Source: Caballeronia glathei (GTDB lineage: Bacteria > Pseudomonadota > Gammaproteobacteria > Burkholderiales > Burkholderiaceae). From it: a stretch of 64,000 nt of DNA. The DNA lies in contig NZ_JFHC01000018.1 of the NCBI RefSeq assembly GCF_000698595.1, positions 47,083-111,082 of the forward strand, written 5' to 3'. Both the position numbers and the translations under genes were made by a program. The notes under the pieces were generated by a model. That model was not told where the DNA came from. It did no database searches and saw nothing but the letters and a program-made list of their open reading frames with translations. Positions 55,249-63,974 of this stretch are shown in pieces (the first letter of the stretch is position 1; every line of letters starts with the position of its first letter).

Positions 55249-56082
55249 ATGTCCGCAGTCCCAACGAACACCCCCGCCGTCGATCTCGCCGCCGTCAAGA
55301 CGCGGCAGCAGGCGGCCTGGTCCGCCGGCAACTATGCCGTCGTGGGCACCACGCTGCAGATCGTCGGCGAGAACCTCTGCGAGGCGCTCGACCTGCGCGC
55401 GGGCAGCCGCGTGCTCGATGTCGCCGCCGGCAACGGCAACGCGACGCTCGCGGCGGCGCGCCGCTGGTGCGAGGTCGTCTCCACCGACTACGTGCCGTCG
55501 CTGCTCGAATCCGGGCGCGTTCGGGCGCAGGCGGAAGGCCACACGATCGAGTTCCGCCAGGCCGACGCCGAGGACCTGCCCTTCCCCGACGCCTCCTTCC
55601 ACGCCGTGATGTCCACCTTCGGCGTGATGTTCACGCCGAACCAGGAGAAGGCGGCGGGCGAAATGGCGCGCGTGTGCAGGCCGGGCGGCCGGATCGGCCT
55701 CGCGAACTGGACGCCCGCGAGCTTCATCGGGCAGCTGTTCAAGATGATCGGCACGTACGTGCCGCCCGCGCCGGGCGTGAAGTCGCCGGCGCTGTGGGGC
55801 ACGAAGGAGCGGCTCGACGAACTGTTCGGCGGCGCGGCGCGGGAGATCCGCGCGACGAGCCGCGAGTTCGTGTTCCGCTACCGCTCGCCCGAGCACTGGA
55901 TCGAGGTGTTCCGCACCTACTACGGCCCGATGAACAAGACCTTCGGCGCGCTCGACGCCGACAGGCAGGCCGCCTTCACCAGCGAACTGCTCGCCCTGAT
56001 CGCGAGCCGCAACCGTTCGGGCGACGGCACGCTCGTGCTGCCGAGCGAATATCTGGAAGTGGTGATCGAGCGCAACGGGTGA
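55249..56082 (+). CDS. SAM-dependent class I methyltransferase
   Basis: 277-residue methyltransferase of the UbiE/Methyltransf_11 type. The SAM-binding motif I is SRVLDVAAGNGNATLAAA (near residue 48), the acidic motif II is around VVSTDYVPSLL, and motif III is FRQADAEDLPFPDASFHAV. The remainder (LWGTKERLDELFGGAAREIR, FRYRSPEHWIEVFRTYYGPMNK) is typical of many uncharacterised relatives. Acceptor unknown. ATG 55249 follows AGGAGCATCACC. Confidence 0.85.
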   Translation: MSAVPTNTPAVDLAAVKTRQQAAWSAGNYAVVGTTLQIVGENLCEALDLRAGSRVLDVAAGNGNATLAAARRWCEVVSTDYVPSLLESGRVRAQAEGHTIEFRQADAEDLPFPDASFHAVMSTFGVMFTPNQEKAAGEMARVCRPGGRIGLANWTPASFIGQLFKMIGTYVPPAPGVKSPALWGTKERLDELFGGAAREIRATSREFVFRYRSPEHWIEVFRTYYGPMNKTFGALDADRQAAFTSELLALIASRNRSGDGTLVLPSEYLEVVIERNG

Positions 56083-56146
56083 GGTCTCGCTGCAAGACAT
56101 CGTCCGCCGCGCGTTCGCCGCCTGGCGACCGCGCGGACGATGCGCG

Positions 56147-56869
56147 TCAGGACTCGCGCGTGAACTTGTCGAGATTGATGCCGAGCTCGCCCGCCATGTA
56201 TTCCACGAGCGCCTGAAGCCGCGCCACTTCGTCGGCGAGGTGTTTGTGCTCCGCCTTGAGCAGATCGAGATCGGCCGATGCGGCCGACGCGCCGGATGCG
56301 CCGGAGTCGTCGAAAGCGGCGCCCCGCGGCGCCTCCGTCAGCGCGACTTCGCCGCACAACAGATGCATCCAGCGGCTTTCCCGCTCGCCCGGCGTGCGCG
56401 ACAGCCTGACGACACGCGGCGGATCGTGCGCGGCGAGTTCGTCGAGAAACGCCTCGACCGACGACGTGTCGGCGAACCCATGCAGCCGCGCGCTGTTGAG
56501 CCGCAGTTCGGCGGCCGTCTGCGGGCCGCGCAGGAACAGCATGGTCAGAAGCGCGACGGCCTGGCTCGGAATGCGCAGCACGCGGTCCATGTTGTGCTCG
56601 AAGCGCGGCACGCGGCTGCTGCTCGCCTCGAGCACGAGACTCAGACGCTTCAGGCTGTCGATGGCGGTGAGCACATCGGCGTCCGTGACGCTCATCACCG
56701 GGGAACGGGCGGTCTTCTGGTTGCAGCCCGCGGTCAGCGCGTTGAGCGAGAGCGGATAGGTATCGGGGACGGTGCGCTCCTTTTCGACCAGTACGCCCAG
56801 CACGCGCGCCTCGAGCGGCGTGAGGGAGCGCATCGGCTGGCGTGCGGCGGCGTCGGATTCGGTGTTCAT
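56147..56869 (-). CDS. yceH: YceH (UPF0502, DUF480) protein
   Basis: 240-residue protein of conserved but unknown function. Family signatures: LTPLEARVLGVLVEKERTVPDTYPLSLNALTAGCNQKTARSPVM (start of two winged-helix repeats, quoted in part) and a C-terminal coiled coil (LLKAEHKHLADEVARLQALVEYMAGEL). No signal peptide. ATG 56869. In the family it is often a single gene; here it lies downstream of an ECF sigma gene on the same strand. Confidence 0.92.
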   Translation of the reverse strand: MNTESDAAARQPMRSLTPLEARVLGVLVEKERTVPDTYPLSLNALTAGCNQKTARSPVMSVTDADVLTAIDSLKRLSLVLEASSSRVPRFEHNMDRVLRIPSQAVALLTMLFLRGPQTAAELRLNSARLHGFADTSSVEAFLDELAAHDPPRVVRLSRTPGERESRWMHLLCGEVALTEAPRGAAFDDSGASGASAASADLDLLKAEHKHLADEVARLQALVEYMAGELGINLDKFTRES

Positions 56870-57052
56870 GTGTGGCCTGCAAGGAAGGTCTCGTTGTGGG
56901 CCATATGATAGCCGGACGGCTCGCGCGTCGAGCGGGCGCGTTCTGCCTGTCTGGACGGAAGTGCCGCGATGCAGGCGTTGCAGCGATGCGTATTGCGCCG
57001 ACGGTAGCTTCCCGCCTTCATGCGCTGACTTGCCGCGCGGCGCGGCTCGAAC

Positions 57053-57733
57053 TCAGCGCGTGGCGTCCCCCGAGGCATCCGCGTAATCGGCGCACGGCGC
57101 GTCGTGCGTGGCGTTGTCGCGGGCCGCGAGGCAGTCGGCGCAATGCTTCGCGGCGTCGCGGACCATGAAATGCACAAGCGTCTGCGAGACATTCAGCGCG
57201 CGCGCCGCGTCCTGCAACGTTCGCTCGCGCAGGCGCACCATCTCGAACGCGGTACGCGTGCGCGCGGGCAACTGCGCGAGGGCGTCAAACGCGTGGCGCA
57301 GCGCGTCGCGCGTCGCCAGCGCCGACTCCGGCGTCGGCGCCGGCGACGGAACGTCGAGGCCGTCGTCTTCCGCCGCGTGATAAAGGCTTTCGAGATTCTG
57401 GCGCCGGAAGTGATCGATCGACGCATTGCGCACCATCCGCGTCACATAGGCGAGCGGCTGGCGGATGCCTTCGTGATCCGGCAGCTCGGTCAGCTTGAGA
57501 AACACGTCGTGGACCACGTCCTCCGCGCGGCTTGCGCAGCCGACAACCGAACGCGCCACGCCGATCAGCATCGGCCGATGTTCGATGATCACGTCGAGCA
57601 GGCATCCCTCGCACGTTTTGCCCGACTGCAACGCAGCACGGGCCGGCGACGCCTTCAGATAGCGCATCGGCGCCGTGGCGGAACTGCTGCGTCCCGCTGC
57701 GGGCGTCGCCGGTTGTACGGATCCTCCAGCCAT
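57053..57733 (-). CDS. ECF sigma factor, iron-starvation type
   Basis: 226-residue sigma factor. Regions 2 and 4 are visible: IGVARSVVGCASRAEDVVHDVFLKL, LAYVTRMVRNASIDHFRR, and AFDALAQLPARTRTAFEMVRLRERTLQDAARALNVSQTLVHFMVRDAAKHC (given in part). Long N-terminal (residues 1-50, with KTCEGC) and C-terminal Cys-containing tails are unusual for the class. It resembles siderophore sigma factors (OrbS/MbaS type) in overall appearance, and a candidate Fur box precedes it, but no NRPS or receptor is next to it. No anti-sigma gene is adjacent, as expected for Fur-controlled sigmas. ATG 57733 has GGAGACGA upstream. Confidence 0.82.
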   Translation of the reverse strand: MAGGSVQPATPAAGRSSSATAPMRYLKASPARAALQSGKTCEGCLLDVIIEHRPMLIGVARSVVGCASRAEDVVHDVFLKLTELPDHEGIRQPLAYVTRMVRNASIDHFRRQNLESLYHAAEDDGLDVPSPAPTPESALATRDALRHAFDALAQLPARTRTAFEMVRLRERTLQDAARALNVSQTLVHFMVRDAAKHCADCLAARDNATHDAPCADYADASGDATR

Positions 57734-57779
57734 TCATTCGTCTCCGTTGAAGAACTCATAGTCGGATGAATGTAGCGTA

Positions 57780-57798
57780 AACGCGAATCATTCTCAAA
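57780..57798 (-). promoter_or_regulatory. Candidate Fur box upstream of the ECF sigma gene
   Basis: AACGCGAATCATTCTCAAA matches 14 of 19 positions of AATGATAATCATTCTCATT. It lies 47 bases before the sigma start codon in an AT-rich stretch, a good position for repression by Fur. Confidence 0.6.
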
Positions 57799-57854
57799 TC
57801 ATATTTACATTAATGTAAGGATTTGTTCTGAATAAGCCTACTTTTCGGCGTTCC

Positions 57855-58547
57855 TCAGACGAGCGGTTCGTCCGACCACGCGACGCAAGCCGCGTAGCCC
57901 GGGGGCACGTCGAGCGCAGAAATCCGGAAATCCCCCGCGGGCAGGCTCGCGAACCGGCTGCCGGTGCGCGGCAGCACGGAAAAGCCGTTCATGCCGTAGG
58001 CCACGCCGACGCCGCGCGCCTTCAGCAACGCTTCCTTGGCGGTCCAGCAGTCGAAGAACGCTGCGGCCCGAGACGCCGCCGGCAACGCCTCGATCGCCCG
58101 AAGGTCGGCGGCGCCGAGCACGGAATCCGCGAGCGGGCGCCAGTCGAAGCCATCGGCGCACTGTTCGATGTCGACGCCCACGCGCCGCCGCCGCGAGATC
58201 GCGATGAGCCCGTGCGCGCCCGAATGCGAGACGTTGAAATCCGGCGCGCCGGGCGCGGCGAGCGCGGGCCGCCCGTGGCCGTCGCGCACGAGCGCGAGGC
58301 GCGCGGCATCGGCGCCGGTTTCGTTTGCCAGCAGCATTCGCAACGCGGCGCGCACGCTGGCGAAACGCGCGGTGTCCTCGTGACGGTGAAAGCGCCGCGC
58401 GTGCTCCAGCTCGTCGGCGGCGAGGACGGCGAGGGTCGCCTCGCGAAGCGGCGCGTCGAGCGCGACGTCGACGCGCCATACGCACACGTCCGGCGGGACG
58501 TCGCGGGGCAACGTCAAGGGCTCGATCCCGTCGACCGGATCATTCAC
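57855..58547 (-). CDS. 4'-Phosphopantetheinyl transferase, Sfp type
   Basis: Enzyme that activates acyl- or peptidyl-carrier proteins by adding phosphopantetheine from CoA. Sfp-type signatures: GRPALAAPGAPDFNVSHSGAHGLIAI, VGVDIEQC (Mg-binding Asp and Glu) and FFDCWTAKEALLKARGVGV. The start is taken as GTG 58547 with GGGAG at 8 bases (230 residues); an ATG 16 codons upstream would add a Pro/Arg-rich extension with no family support. It lies upstream of the Fur-controlled sigma gene on the same strand. It could serve siderophore or polyketide synthetases encoded elsewhere. Confidence 0.85.
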   Translation of the reverse strand: MNDPVDGIEPLTLPRDVPPDVCVWRVDVALDAPLREATLAVLAADELEHARRFHRHEDTARFASVRAALRMLLANETGADAARLALVRDGHGRPALAAPGAPDFNVSHSGAHGLIAISRRRRVGVDIEQCADGFDWRPLADSVLGAADLRAIEALPAASRAAAFFDCWTAKEALLKARGVGVAYGMNGFSVLPRTGSRFASLPAGDFRISALDVPPGYAACVAWSDEPLV

Positions 58548-58696
58548 GCGTGCCGCTCCCGGCCCCGGGCGACAGGCGCGCCGGCCATCAGGCACTCGCC
58601 GCCACGAAGAGGGCCGCCCAGCTCACGGCGGCGGGCGCGGCCATCGCGCAGGCCCGCGGCGACGCCCATCAACAGCGCAATCGGATAGACGGCCAC
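58544..58696 (-). CDS. Possible small upstream ORF coupled to the PPTase gene
   Basis: A 50-codon frame starts at GTG 58696, six bases after AGGAG, and ends in a GTGA overlap with the PPTase start. The predicted product opens with a hydrophobic stretch (VAVYPIALLMGVAAG) and continues Arg/Gly-rich. The Shine-Dalgarno and exact stop-start overlap are the only support; it may be a leader peptide or chance. Confidence 0.3.
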   Translation of the reverse strand: MAVYPIALLMGVAAGLRDGRARRRELGGPLRGGECLMAGAPVARGRERHA

Positions 58697-58748
58697 CCAC
58701 GGCTCCTCTCAGGTTCGCAAAAGTATCGCCAGGCTGCCGGCGGGCCGC

Positions 58749-60728
58749 TCACGGGAGCGGGCGCGCCGTGCCGCTCGCGGCGCGCCGCTCGCTCACGCTC
58801 GCGAGCAGTTCGTCGAGCAGCGCGATGTCGACGGGCTTCACGAGGTGCACGTCGAAGCCCGCCGACAGCGAGCGCTCGCGGTCCTGCTCCTGTCCGAAGC
58901 CGGTCATCGCGGCGGTCGTCGCGGAATGAAACGCGGGCTGCGCCCGCAGCTCGCGCAGCACGAAGAAGCCGTCGAAATCCGGCATCGCCAGATCGACCAA
59001 TACCAGATCCGGCAGAAATTCGCGCGCGATCGCGAGCCCGTGCGCGCCGTCGTACGCGACGCGCGCCTCGTGCCCCTTCAGCCCGATCAGCATGGCGAGG
59101 CTGTCCGCCGAATCGCGGTTGTCGTCGATGACGAGCACGCGCAGCGCGCCGCCCGGCGCCGGCTGTTCGCCCGGCAGCCGGTCCGTGTCGCGCCGGCAGG
59201 CGTGCTGCCGCGCGAGCGGCAGGCGCACGGTGAACGTGCTGCCCTTGCCGCGCCCCTCGCTCGCCGCGAGGATCGCGCCGCCGTGCAGTTCGACGAGCGA
59301 GCGGCACAGCGTCAGGCCAATGCCGAGGCCGTTGTGGGTCGGATCGAGCAGCCTGTCCTCCTGCGCGAACAGCGTGAAGACGCGTTCGAGCGCATCGGCT
59401 GCGATGCCGCGGCCCTGATCGGTGACGCGCAAGAGGACCGCGCGCGCCTCGCCCTCGACCTCGATGACGATGCGGCTGCCCGCCGGCGAGAACTTCGATG
59501 CGTTGTTCAGGAGGTTCTGCAGCACCTGCACGAGCCGCGCGAGATCGCCTTCGACGACGAGCCGCTCCTGCGGCGAGCGCACCTCGATCACCTGCCCGCG
59601 CTGGTCCGCGAGCGGCCGCACCGCCTCGATGCTGTGCATCACGACGTCTTTCATGTCGACGGGCGCCACGCGCAGTTCGATCTTGCCGGTCGTGATGCGG
59701 CCCATGTCGAGCAGGTCGTCGACGAGGCGCGCGAGCTGCGCCGTCTGCCGGTCGATCATGTCGCGGCAGGACGCGAGCGTAGGCGTGAGCGCGGGTTCGA
59801 GCTGCATCACGCCCACGGCGTTGCGCAGCGGCGCGAGCGGATTGCGCAGTTCGTGCGCGAGCGTGGCGAGGAACTCGCTCACGTGCTGGCTGGAGCGCTC
59901 GAGCTCATCGATGCGCCTGCGCGCGCTCATGTCGCGCGTCACCTTCGCAAAACCGCGCAGGCGCCCGCTCGAATCGTGCATCGCCGAGATCACGACGTTC
60001 GCCCAGAAGAGCGACCCGTCCTTGCGCACGCGCCAGCCTTCGTCCTCGACGCGGCCAAATCGCACGGCAAGCTCCAGCTCGCGCCGGGGCTTGCCGGCCG
60101 CGACGTCCTCCGGGCCATAGAAGACCGAGAAATGCCGGCCGATGATCTCCTCGGGCCGGTAGCCCTTGATTTCCACGGCGCCGCTGTTCCAGCTCGCCAC
60201 GTTGCCGTCCGGGTCGAGCATGAAGATCGCGTAGTCCTTGACGGCCTCGATCAGCAGGCGAAAGCGCTCCTCGCTCTGGCGCAGCCGCTCTTCTTCCTGG
60301 CGGCGCACCGTGAGGTCACGGGTGAGTTTCGCGAACCCCATGGGCTTGCCCGACGGGTCGCGCAGCAGATTGATCACGACGTTCGCCCAGAAGAGCGTCC
60401 CGTCCTTGCGCACACGCCAGCCTTCGTCCTCGAAGCGCCCGGTGGCGAGCGCCTGTTCGAGCTCGTAATCGGGCCAGCCGCGCGCGAGGGCATCCGGCGT
60501 GTAAAAACGCGAAAAGTGTTCGCCGATGATATCGTCGGCCGTGTAGCCCTTGATCTTCTGCGCACCGGCGTTCCAGGTGCGGATGCGTCCGTCGAGTCCC
60601 AGCATGAAAATCGCGCAGTCCTCGATCTCCTGGACGAGGGTGCGGTACAGCAGTTCGTCGGACGCGTCGCCGGGGCGCATGGGCACGTGGCCGTGGCCGG
60701 CAGTCGAGCCGGTCTCTGGTTTTGGCAT
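58749..60728 (-). CDS. Hybrid sensor histidine kinase (PAS-PAS-HisKA-HATPase-REC)
   Basis: 659-residue cytoplasmic hybrid kinase. Two PAS domains in tandem: about residues 25-140 (DCAIFMLGLDGRIRTWNAGAQKIKGYTADDIIGEHFSRFY, in part) and 150-265 (DYAIFMLDPDGNVASWNSGAVEIKGYRPEEIIGRHFSVFY, in part), near-duplicates of each other. The H-box follows in FLATLAHELRNPLAPL (near 290). The ATPase domain has LLNNASKFSPAG, VTDQGRGI and GLGIGLTLCRSL. The C-terminal receiver has its phospho-Asp in LVLVDLAMPDFDGFF (near 585). No membrane segment, so it senses an internal signal. Partner phosphotransfer or output proteins are not in the window. The start was chosen at MPKPETG; no strong Shine-Dalgarno is present. 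Confidence 0.9.
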   Translation of the reverse strand: MPKPETGSTAGHGHVPMRPGDASDELLYRTLVQEIEDCAIFMLGLDGRIRTWNAGAQKIKGYTADDIIGEHFSRFYTPDALARGWPDYELEQALATGRFEDEGWRVRKDGTLFWANVVINLLRDPSGKPMGFAKLTRDLTVRRQEEERLRQSEERFRLLIEAVKDYAIFMLDPDGNVASWNSGAVEIKGYRPEEIIGRHFSVFYGPEDVAAGKPRRELELAVRFGRVEDEGWRVRKDGSLFWANVVISAMHDSSGRLRGFAKVTRDMSARRRIDELERSSQHVSEFLATLAHELRNPLAPLRNAVGVMQLEPALTPTLASCRDMIDRQTAQLARLVDDLLDMGRITTGKIELRVAPVDMKDVVMHSIEAVRPLADQRGQVIEVRSPQERLVVEGDLARLVQVLQNLLNNASKFSPAGSRIVIEVEGEARAVLLRVTDQGRGIAADALERVFTLFAQEDRLLDPTHNGLGIGLTLCRSLVELHGGAILAASEGRGKGSTFTVRLPLARQHACRRDTDRLPGEQPAPGGALRVLVIDDNRDSADSLAMLIGLKGHEARVAYDGAHGLAIAREFLPDLVLVDLAMPDFDGFFVLRELRAQPAFHSATTAAMTGFGQEQDRERSLSAGFDVHLVKPVDIALLDELLASVSERRAASGTARPLP

Positions 60729-60987
60729 GGTGTCGATTTCTTGTTGGCGCGTTGCCTGATCGAGCATACACCGTTCGAGGCCCGCTGTTCGGGGCTTCGC
60801 GGTATCCCGCCGATGCGCAACCGCATCGGACAACGATTCGACACCGGTTCGACCGCGATTCGCGCCCGATTCCCGTCCGAGGCCAAGACCGCTCGCGCCC
60901 CTGCCCGCGGCCAACTCGCGCCCCGCTCGCGCCCCGCTTGCCGCCAACCCGCGTGAACAGCCGGCCCCATGCGGCCAGCCGTTTCTG

Positions 60988-61482
60988 TCAGACCGTCGGG
61001 CTCGGGCCGCGCTCGAGATAGGTGGACAGCGCGATATAGCTCCGCGTGCCCTCGAACCCCTCGATCCCGTGAATGCGGCCGAGCAGGTCCTCGAGTGCCT
61101 GCGTGTCGCGCGTGCGGACCTTCAGGAGCATCGCGCTCTCGCCCGTCACGGTATGAATTTCCTCGACATCGGGAAGTTCGGCCAGTTGCAGCAACTGGCG
61201 CGTCACCGCCCAGCTTTTCGTGTCGACGTGGACGAACGCGAGCAACGGCCGGCCGATCTTGCTGCCGTCGATATCGGCAACCGTCGCCTTGATCACGCCG
61301 TCCTGCTTCAGCCGCTTCGCGCGCTCGTGAACGGCGGGCGCCGACAAATGCAGCATCCTGCCGAGCTCCGCATAGCTGCGCGTCGCATCCTCGGCGAGGA
61401 GGCCCAGGAGTTTCCTGTCGGTCTCGTCGAGTTTGGCGGGGCGCAGCGGCCGGCGCTGTACCGTGTTCGAATTTTCTGACAT
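60988..61482 (-). CDS. Lrp/AsnC-family transcriptional regulator
   Basis: 164-residue regulator. The N-terminal HTH covers about residues 17-65 (LDETDRKLLGLLAEDATRSYAELGRMLHLSAPAVHERAKRLKQDGVI, in part) and the C-terminal RAM domain senses small molecules, usually amino acids. ATG 61482 has GGAGGG at good spacing. No divergent transport gene is next to it, so the target is not obvious. Confidence 0.9.
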   Translation of the reverse strand: MSENSNTVQRRPLRPAKLDETDRKLLGLLAEDATRSYAELGRMLHLSAPAVHERAKRLKQDGVIKATVADIDGSKIGRPLLAFVHVDTKSWAVTRQLLQLAELPDVEEIHTVTGESAMLLKVRTRDTQALEDLLGRIHGIEGFEGTRSYIALSTYLERGPSPTV

Positions 61483-62304
61483 TCAGATGCCCTCCGTTAT
61501 TCCGCCTAATGGCATAAGCCATAGTACCGATAACATCCGAACGCCATTGATATTCCCTTATGCATGGTCCCGCGCGTGCGGCGGCGCACGCGCGCCCCGC
61601 CGCCGGACGTCGGCGGATCATGAAGCTCAAAAGCGCCGCCGCGAGGCGGTCTTCGCGCGCCGCACCGCGGATCGCCGCGTGCACGAAGAGCGCGCCTTGT
61701 CGCCGACAGAATCGGTTCGCAGGCGCTCGGGCAGCGCCGCGCGTCGGCTCGATGCCGTCGATAATGCCGAGCCGTTCTTCAGCACCGGGCGCATGCCGCC
61801 CACGTGCACGATGCTGGTCTGCGGCGGCTCCGCCCCGATGCGCTCCACATCATTGACAGCAGTGCCAAGAACTCGCTCGAACAGTGACGAGATGCGCACG
61901 GCCATCGGGTCGGGCAGAGGCCCCGCGCAGTCCCAAAAGACGCCGATCCCCGGAACGAGTATCGGTCGGCCGCGCACCGCAAGCGGCCCGCTGATCTGAA
62001 TCAGCAACGCGAGAACAACGAACGTACAAGGGCGTCTCAGGCCGACCCGAACAAGCGCCCGCATGGCGCTCCCGTGAAGAAAAAGACCCGCGGGACGGAC
62101 GGCCGCCCCGAACGCCTGGCGCATGCCGCCCGCTCATCTGCGGGGCGGACACATTGAAGCGTCCGTTTATTCCACTCCATCGAGCGCGATGTGTTCGCCA
62201 TCCCACCATGCCTGACCTTCCCGGATGGAATACGGACAGGCGTCGAGCGTTTTGAAATATAACGGCGTCACAACCAGGAACGCCCTTTCCGCCACCGAGT
62301 TGCC
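61483..62304. other. 822-base stretch without an intact gene
   Basis: Holds the decayed RND-pump fragment (minus strand, 61627-62064), plus the promoter regions of the Lrp gene and the universal stress gene. Other open frames here look like non-coding sequence. Confidence 0.6.
61627..62064 (-). pseudogene. Remnant of an RND-type efflux pump gene
   Basis: A 145-codon frame starts MRALVRVGLRRPCTFVVLA, very like the first transmembrane segment of AcrB/MdtB-type RND transporters. It continues with VPGIGVFWDCAGPLPDPM and SSLFERVLGTAVNDVERI, matching the usual NIGIPVIAVVW and FERxLxxTVNDIEHI blocks with small deletions. The next part, PPQTSIVHVGG and VLKNGSA, recalls a block that lies about 200 residues further on in intact pumps, so an internal deletion seems to have joined distant parts. 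The frame then degenerates into Arg/Ser-rich sequence. An intact pump has about 1050 residues, so the gene is non-functional as a transporter. Confidence 0.65.
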
Positions 62305-62745
62305 ATGCCGAAACCAACAAGAATCCTGCTGTACTACGACGGCTCGCCGGAAGCCCGGTCGGCACTGCATCGCGCGGCGGATCTCGCGCTCGCCCTCGGT
62401 GCGCACGCGGACGTGCTGGCTGTCGTCGATACGGGTTCGACGATGTCGGTCGGCGAGTGGTATCTGTCCGATATCGCGTTCGGCAACGTGCGCCACGCGA
62501 TGATGGGCGCGCTGAAGGAAGCGCTCGATCACATGACGGGCTTCGGTATCGCGGCGCAGGGCCACATGGCGTTCGGCACCGTGGTCGACAGCATCTCGCG
62601 GCATGCCGGCATGCTCGACGCCGACATGCTCGTCATCGGCCACCGCACGCGCGGGCGGCTCGCGCGCTGGCTGGGCGGCTCTACCCACGCGGAACTCGTC
62701 GAGCGCTGCAAGGGGCGCACCGTCGTGACCATCGCGTGCGACTGA
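62305..62745 (+). CDS. Universal stress protein (UspA family)
   Basis: 146-residue Rossmann-like protein. The N-terminal strand RILLYYDGSPEARSALHRAADLA and the ATP-binding glycine motif GHRTRGRLARWLGGST (G-2x-G-9x-G-S/T plan) are intact, so it probably binds ATP. Such proteins support survival in stress or stationary phase. ATG 62305 has no strong Shine-Dalgarno in the bases before it. The flanking DNA is the RND remnant on one side and a cupin gene on the other. Confidence 0.9.
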   Translation: MPKPTRILLYYDGSPEARSALHRAADLALALGAHADVLAVVDTGSTMSVGEWYLSDIAFGNVRHAMMGALKEALDHMTGFGIAAQGHMAFGTVVDSISRHAGMLDADMLVIGHRTRGRLARWLGGSTHAELVERCKGRTVVTIACD

Positions 62746-62899
62746 CCTTTTGCATGCTTTCGGCCGGTTGGAATAAAGAGGCGGTGCGGGTGTTCTGAAA
62801 GTGTGGACGCCAGTCGTCCCTCGCGGCTTTCGTTTCTTTCATTTTCGAACGGTGGGCGACGCGCAACGCGTGTCACGCGGCAATCGACGGAGGAATTTC

Positions 62900-63352
62900 A
62901 TGACCGGTTCGAACTCAGGCGACCAACACGCAGGGGCGAGCGCGCCGACATGCCGCGTGGTGCGTCCCGGCGACGCCTTCGAGGGCAAGCAGGCCCTGAT
63001 CTACGCGGCGGGCATCTCGGCCGCCACCGTCGGAGCCAGGGGCATTCACATGCAGCTCGCGACGATACCTCCGCTCGCGCGCGCCCGGCCGCACAAGCAC
63101 GAGGCGCACGAAACCGCCATCTACGTGCTTTCCGGCGCATCGGGCGTGTGGTTCGGCGAGGACCTGAAGGAGCATCTGTTCGTCAACGCGGGAGAGTTCT
63201 TCTACATCCCGGCGAACATGCCGCACCTTCCCTACAATCCGAGCGCGACGCAGGACTGCGTCGTCGTCGTGGCCCGCACCGATCCCAACGAACAGGAAAG
63301 CGTGGTGCTGCTCGACGAACCGGACGCAGTGCATGCGTCCGAGGCAGGCTGA
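62900..63352 (+). CDS. Cupin-domain protein (second of two in the window)
   Basis: Single-cupin protein of 150 residues. Metal ligands in RPHKHEAHETAIYVLSG and GEFFYIPANMPHLPYNPS. It shares with the cupin at 50252 the ET-x-IYVL, FxxIPxxxPHxPxN and VARxDPxE elements and similar length. Function unknown. ATG 62900 follows a GGAGGAA Shine-Dalgarno; an in-frame upstream start would add an untranslatable-looking Arg-rich extension. Confidence 0.85.
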   Translation: MTGSNSGDQHAGASAPTCRVVRPGDAFEGKQALIYAAGISAATVGARGIHMQLATIPPLARARPHKHEAHETAIYVLSGASGVWFGEDLKEHLFVNAGEFFYIPANMPHLPYNPSATQDCVVVVARTDPNEQESVVLLDEPDAVHASEAG

Positions 63353-63459
63353 GCGCCACACGCGAGCCTGGCGCAAGAAGTTGCGTGCCCGGCTTTCGCC
63401 GGGCTTTCCACGAACATCGAGACGGCGCCGGGAACGCCGGTAATCACCAAGGACTTTGC

Positions 63460-63915
63460 ATGGACCTGTACGTCAACCCTGCTTTTTTCAAGCTGCTTTC
63501 CACCAGCTACACCCGCCTTCTCGGCAAAGCGCTCACCCCCGAGGGCATGTCCGTCGAAGCCGCCGCGCGCTGGCTTTACGAAGACGCGCCGTTCGGCCTC
63601 CTCGCTCACAACACCGACGCCGACCCGCTTTTCGTCTACGGCAACAAGGCCGTGCAGCGGCGTTTCGAATACACGTGGCAGGAACTCACTGCGCTGCCCT
63701 CGCGGCTGTCGGCTGAAGCGCCGAACCGGGAAGAGCGGCAGGCGTTTCTCGACCGCGTGCAAAAGGACGGCTATGTCACCGGCTACCGGGGGCTGCGCAT
63801 TGCGAAGAGCGGCAAGCGGTTCTGGATCGAAGACGCCACCGTCTGGCAACTGACCGACGAATTCGGCACCTACCGCGGCCAGGCCGCGATGCTTCCCCGC
63901 ACGCTCGACGTCTGA
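63460..63915 (+). CDS. MEKHLA-domain protein
   Basis: 151-residue protein of the PAS-related MEKHLA family, also found at the end of plant HD-ZIP III regulators; the bacterial role is unknown and presumably sensory. Family features: LLSTSYTRLLGKALTPEG at the N-terminus, ARWLYEDAPFGLLAHNTDADPLFVYGNKAVQRRFEYTWQELTALPSRLSAEAPNREER (landmarks only) and the closing GKRFWIEDATVWQL. ATG 63460 has AAGGA upstream. It directly precedes the terminator-like hairpin and ilvC. Confidence 0.88.
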   Translation: MDLYVNPAFFKLLSTSYTRLLGKALTPEGMSVEAAARWLYEDAPFGLLAHNTDADPLFVYGNKAVQRRFEYTWQELTALPSRLSAEAPNREERQAFLDRVQKDGYVTGYRGLRIAKSGKRFWIEDATVWQLTDEFGTYRGQAAMLPRTLDV

Positions 63916-63921
63916 ACACCA

Positions 63922-63941
63922 CGGCGGGCGCGCGCCCGCCG
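63922..63941 (+). terminator. Hairpin after the MEKHLA gene
   Basis: CGGCGGGCGCGCGCCCGCCG is a perfect 20-base palindrome 6 bases after the stop, followed by a pyrimidine-rich CTTCCCTT. It is probably a weak rho-independent terminator. Confidence 0.45.
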
Positions 63942-63974
63942 CTTCCCTTACCCGACATGTTCCAAAGGAGCCCC

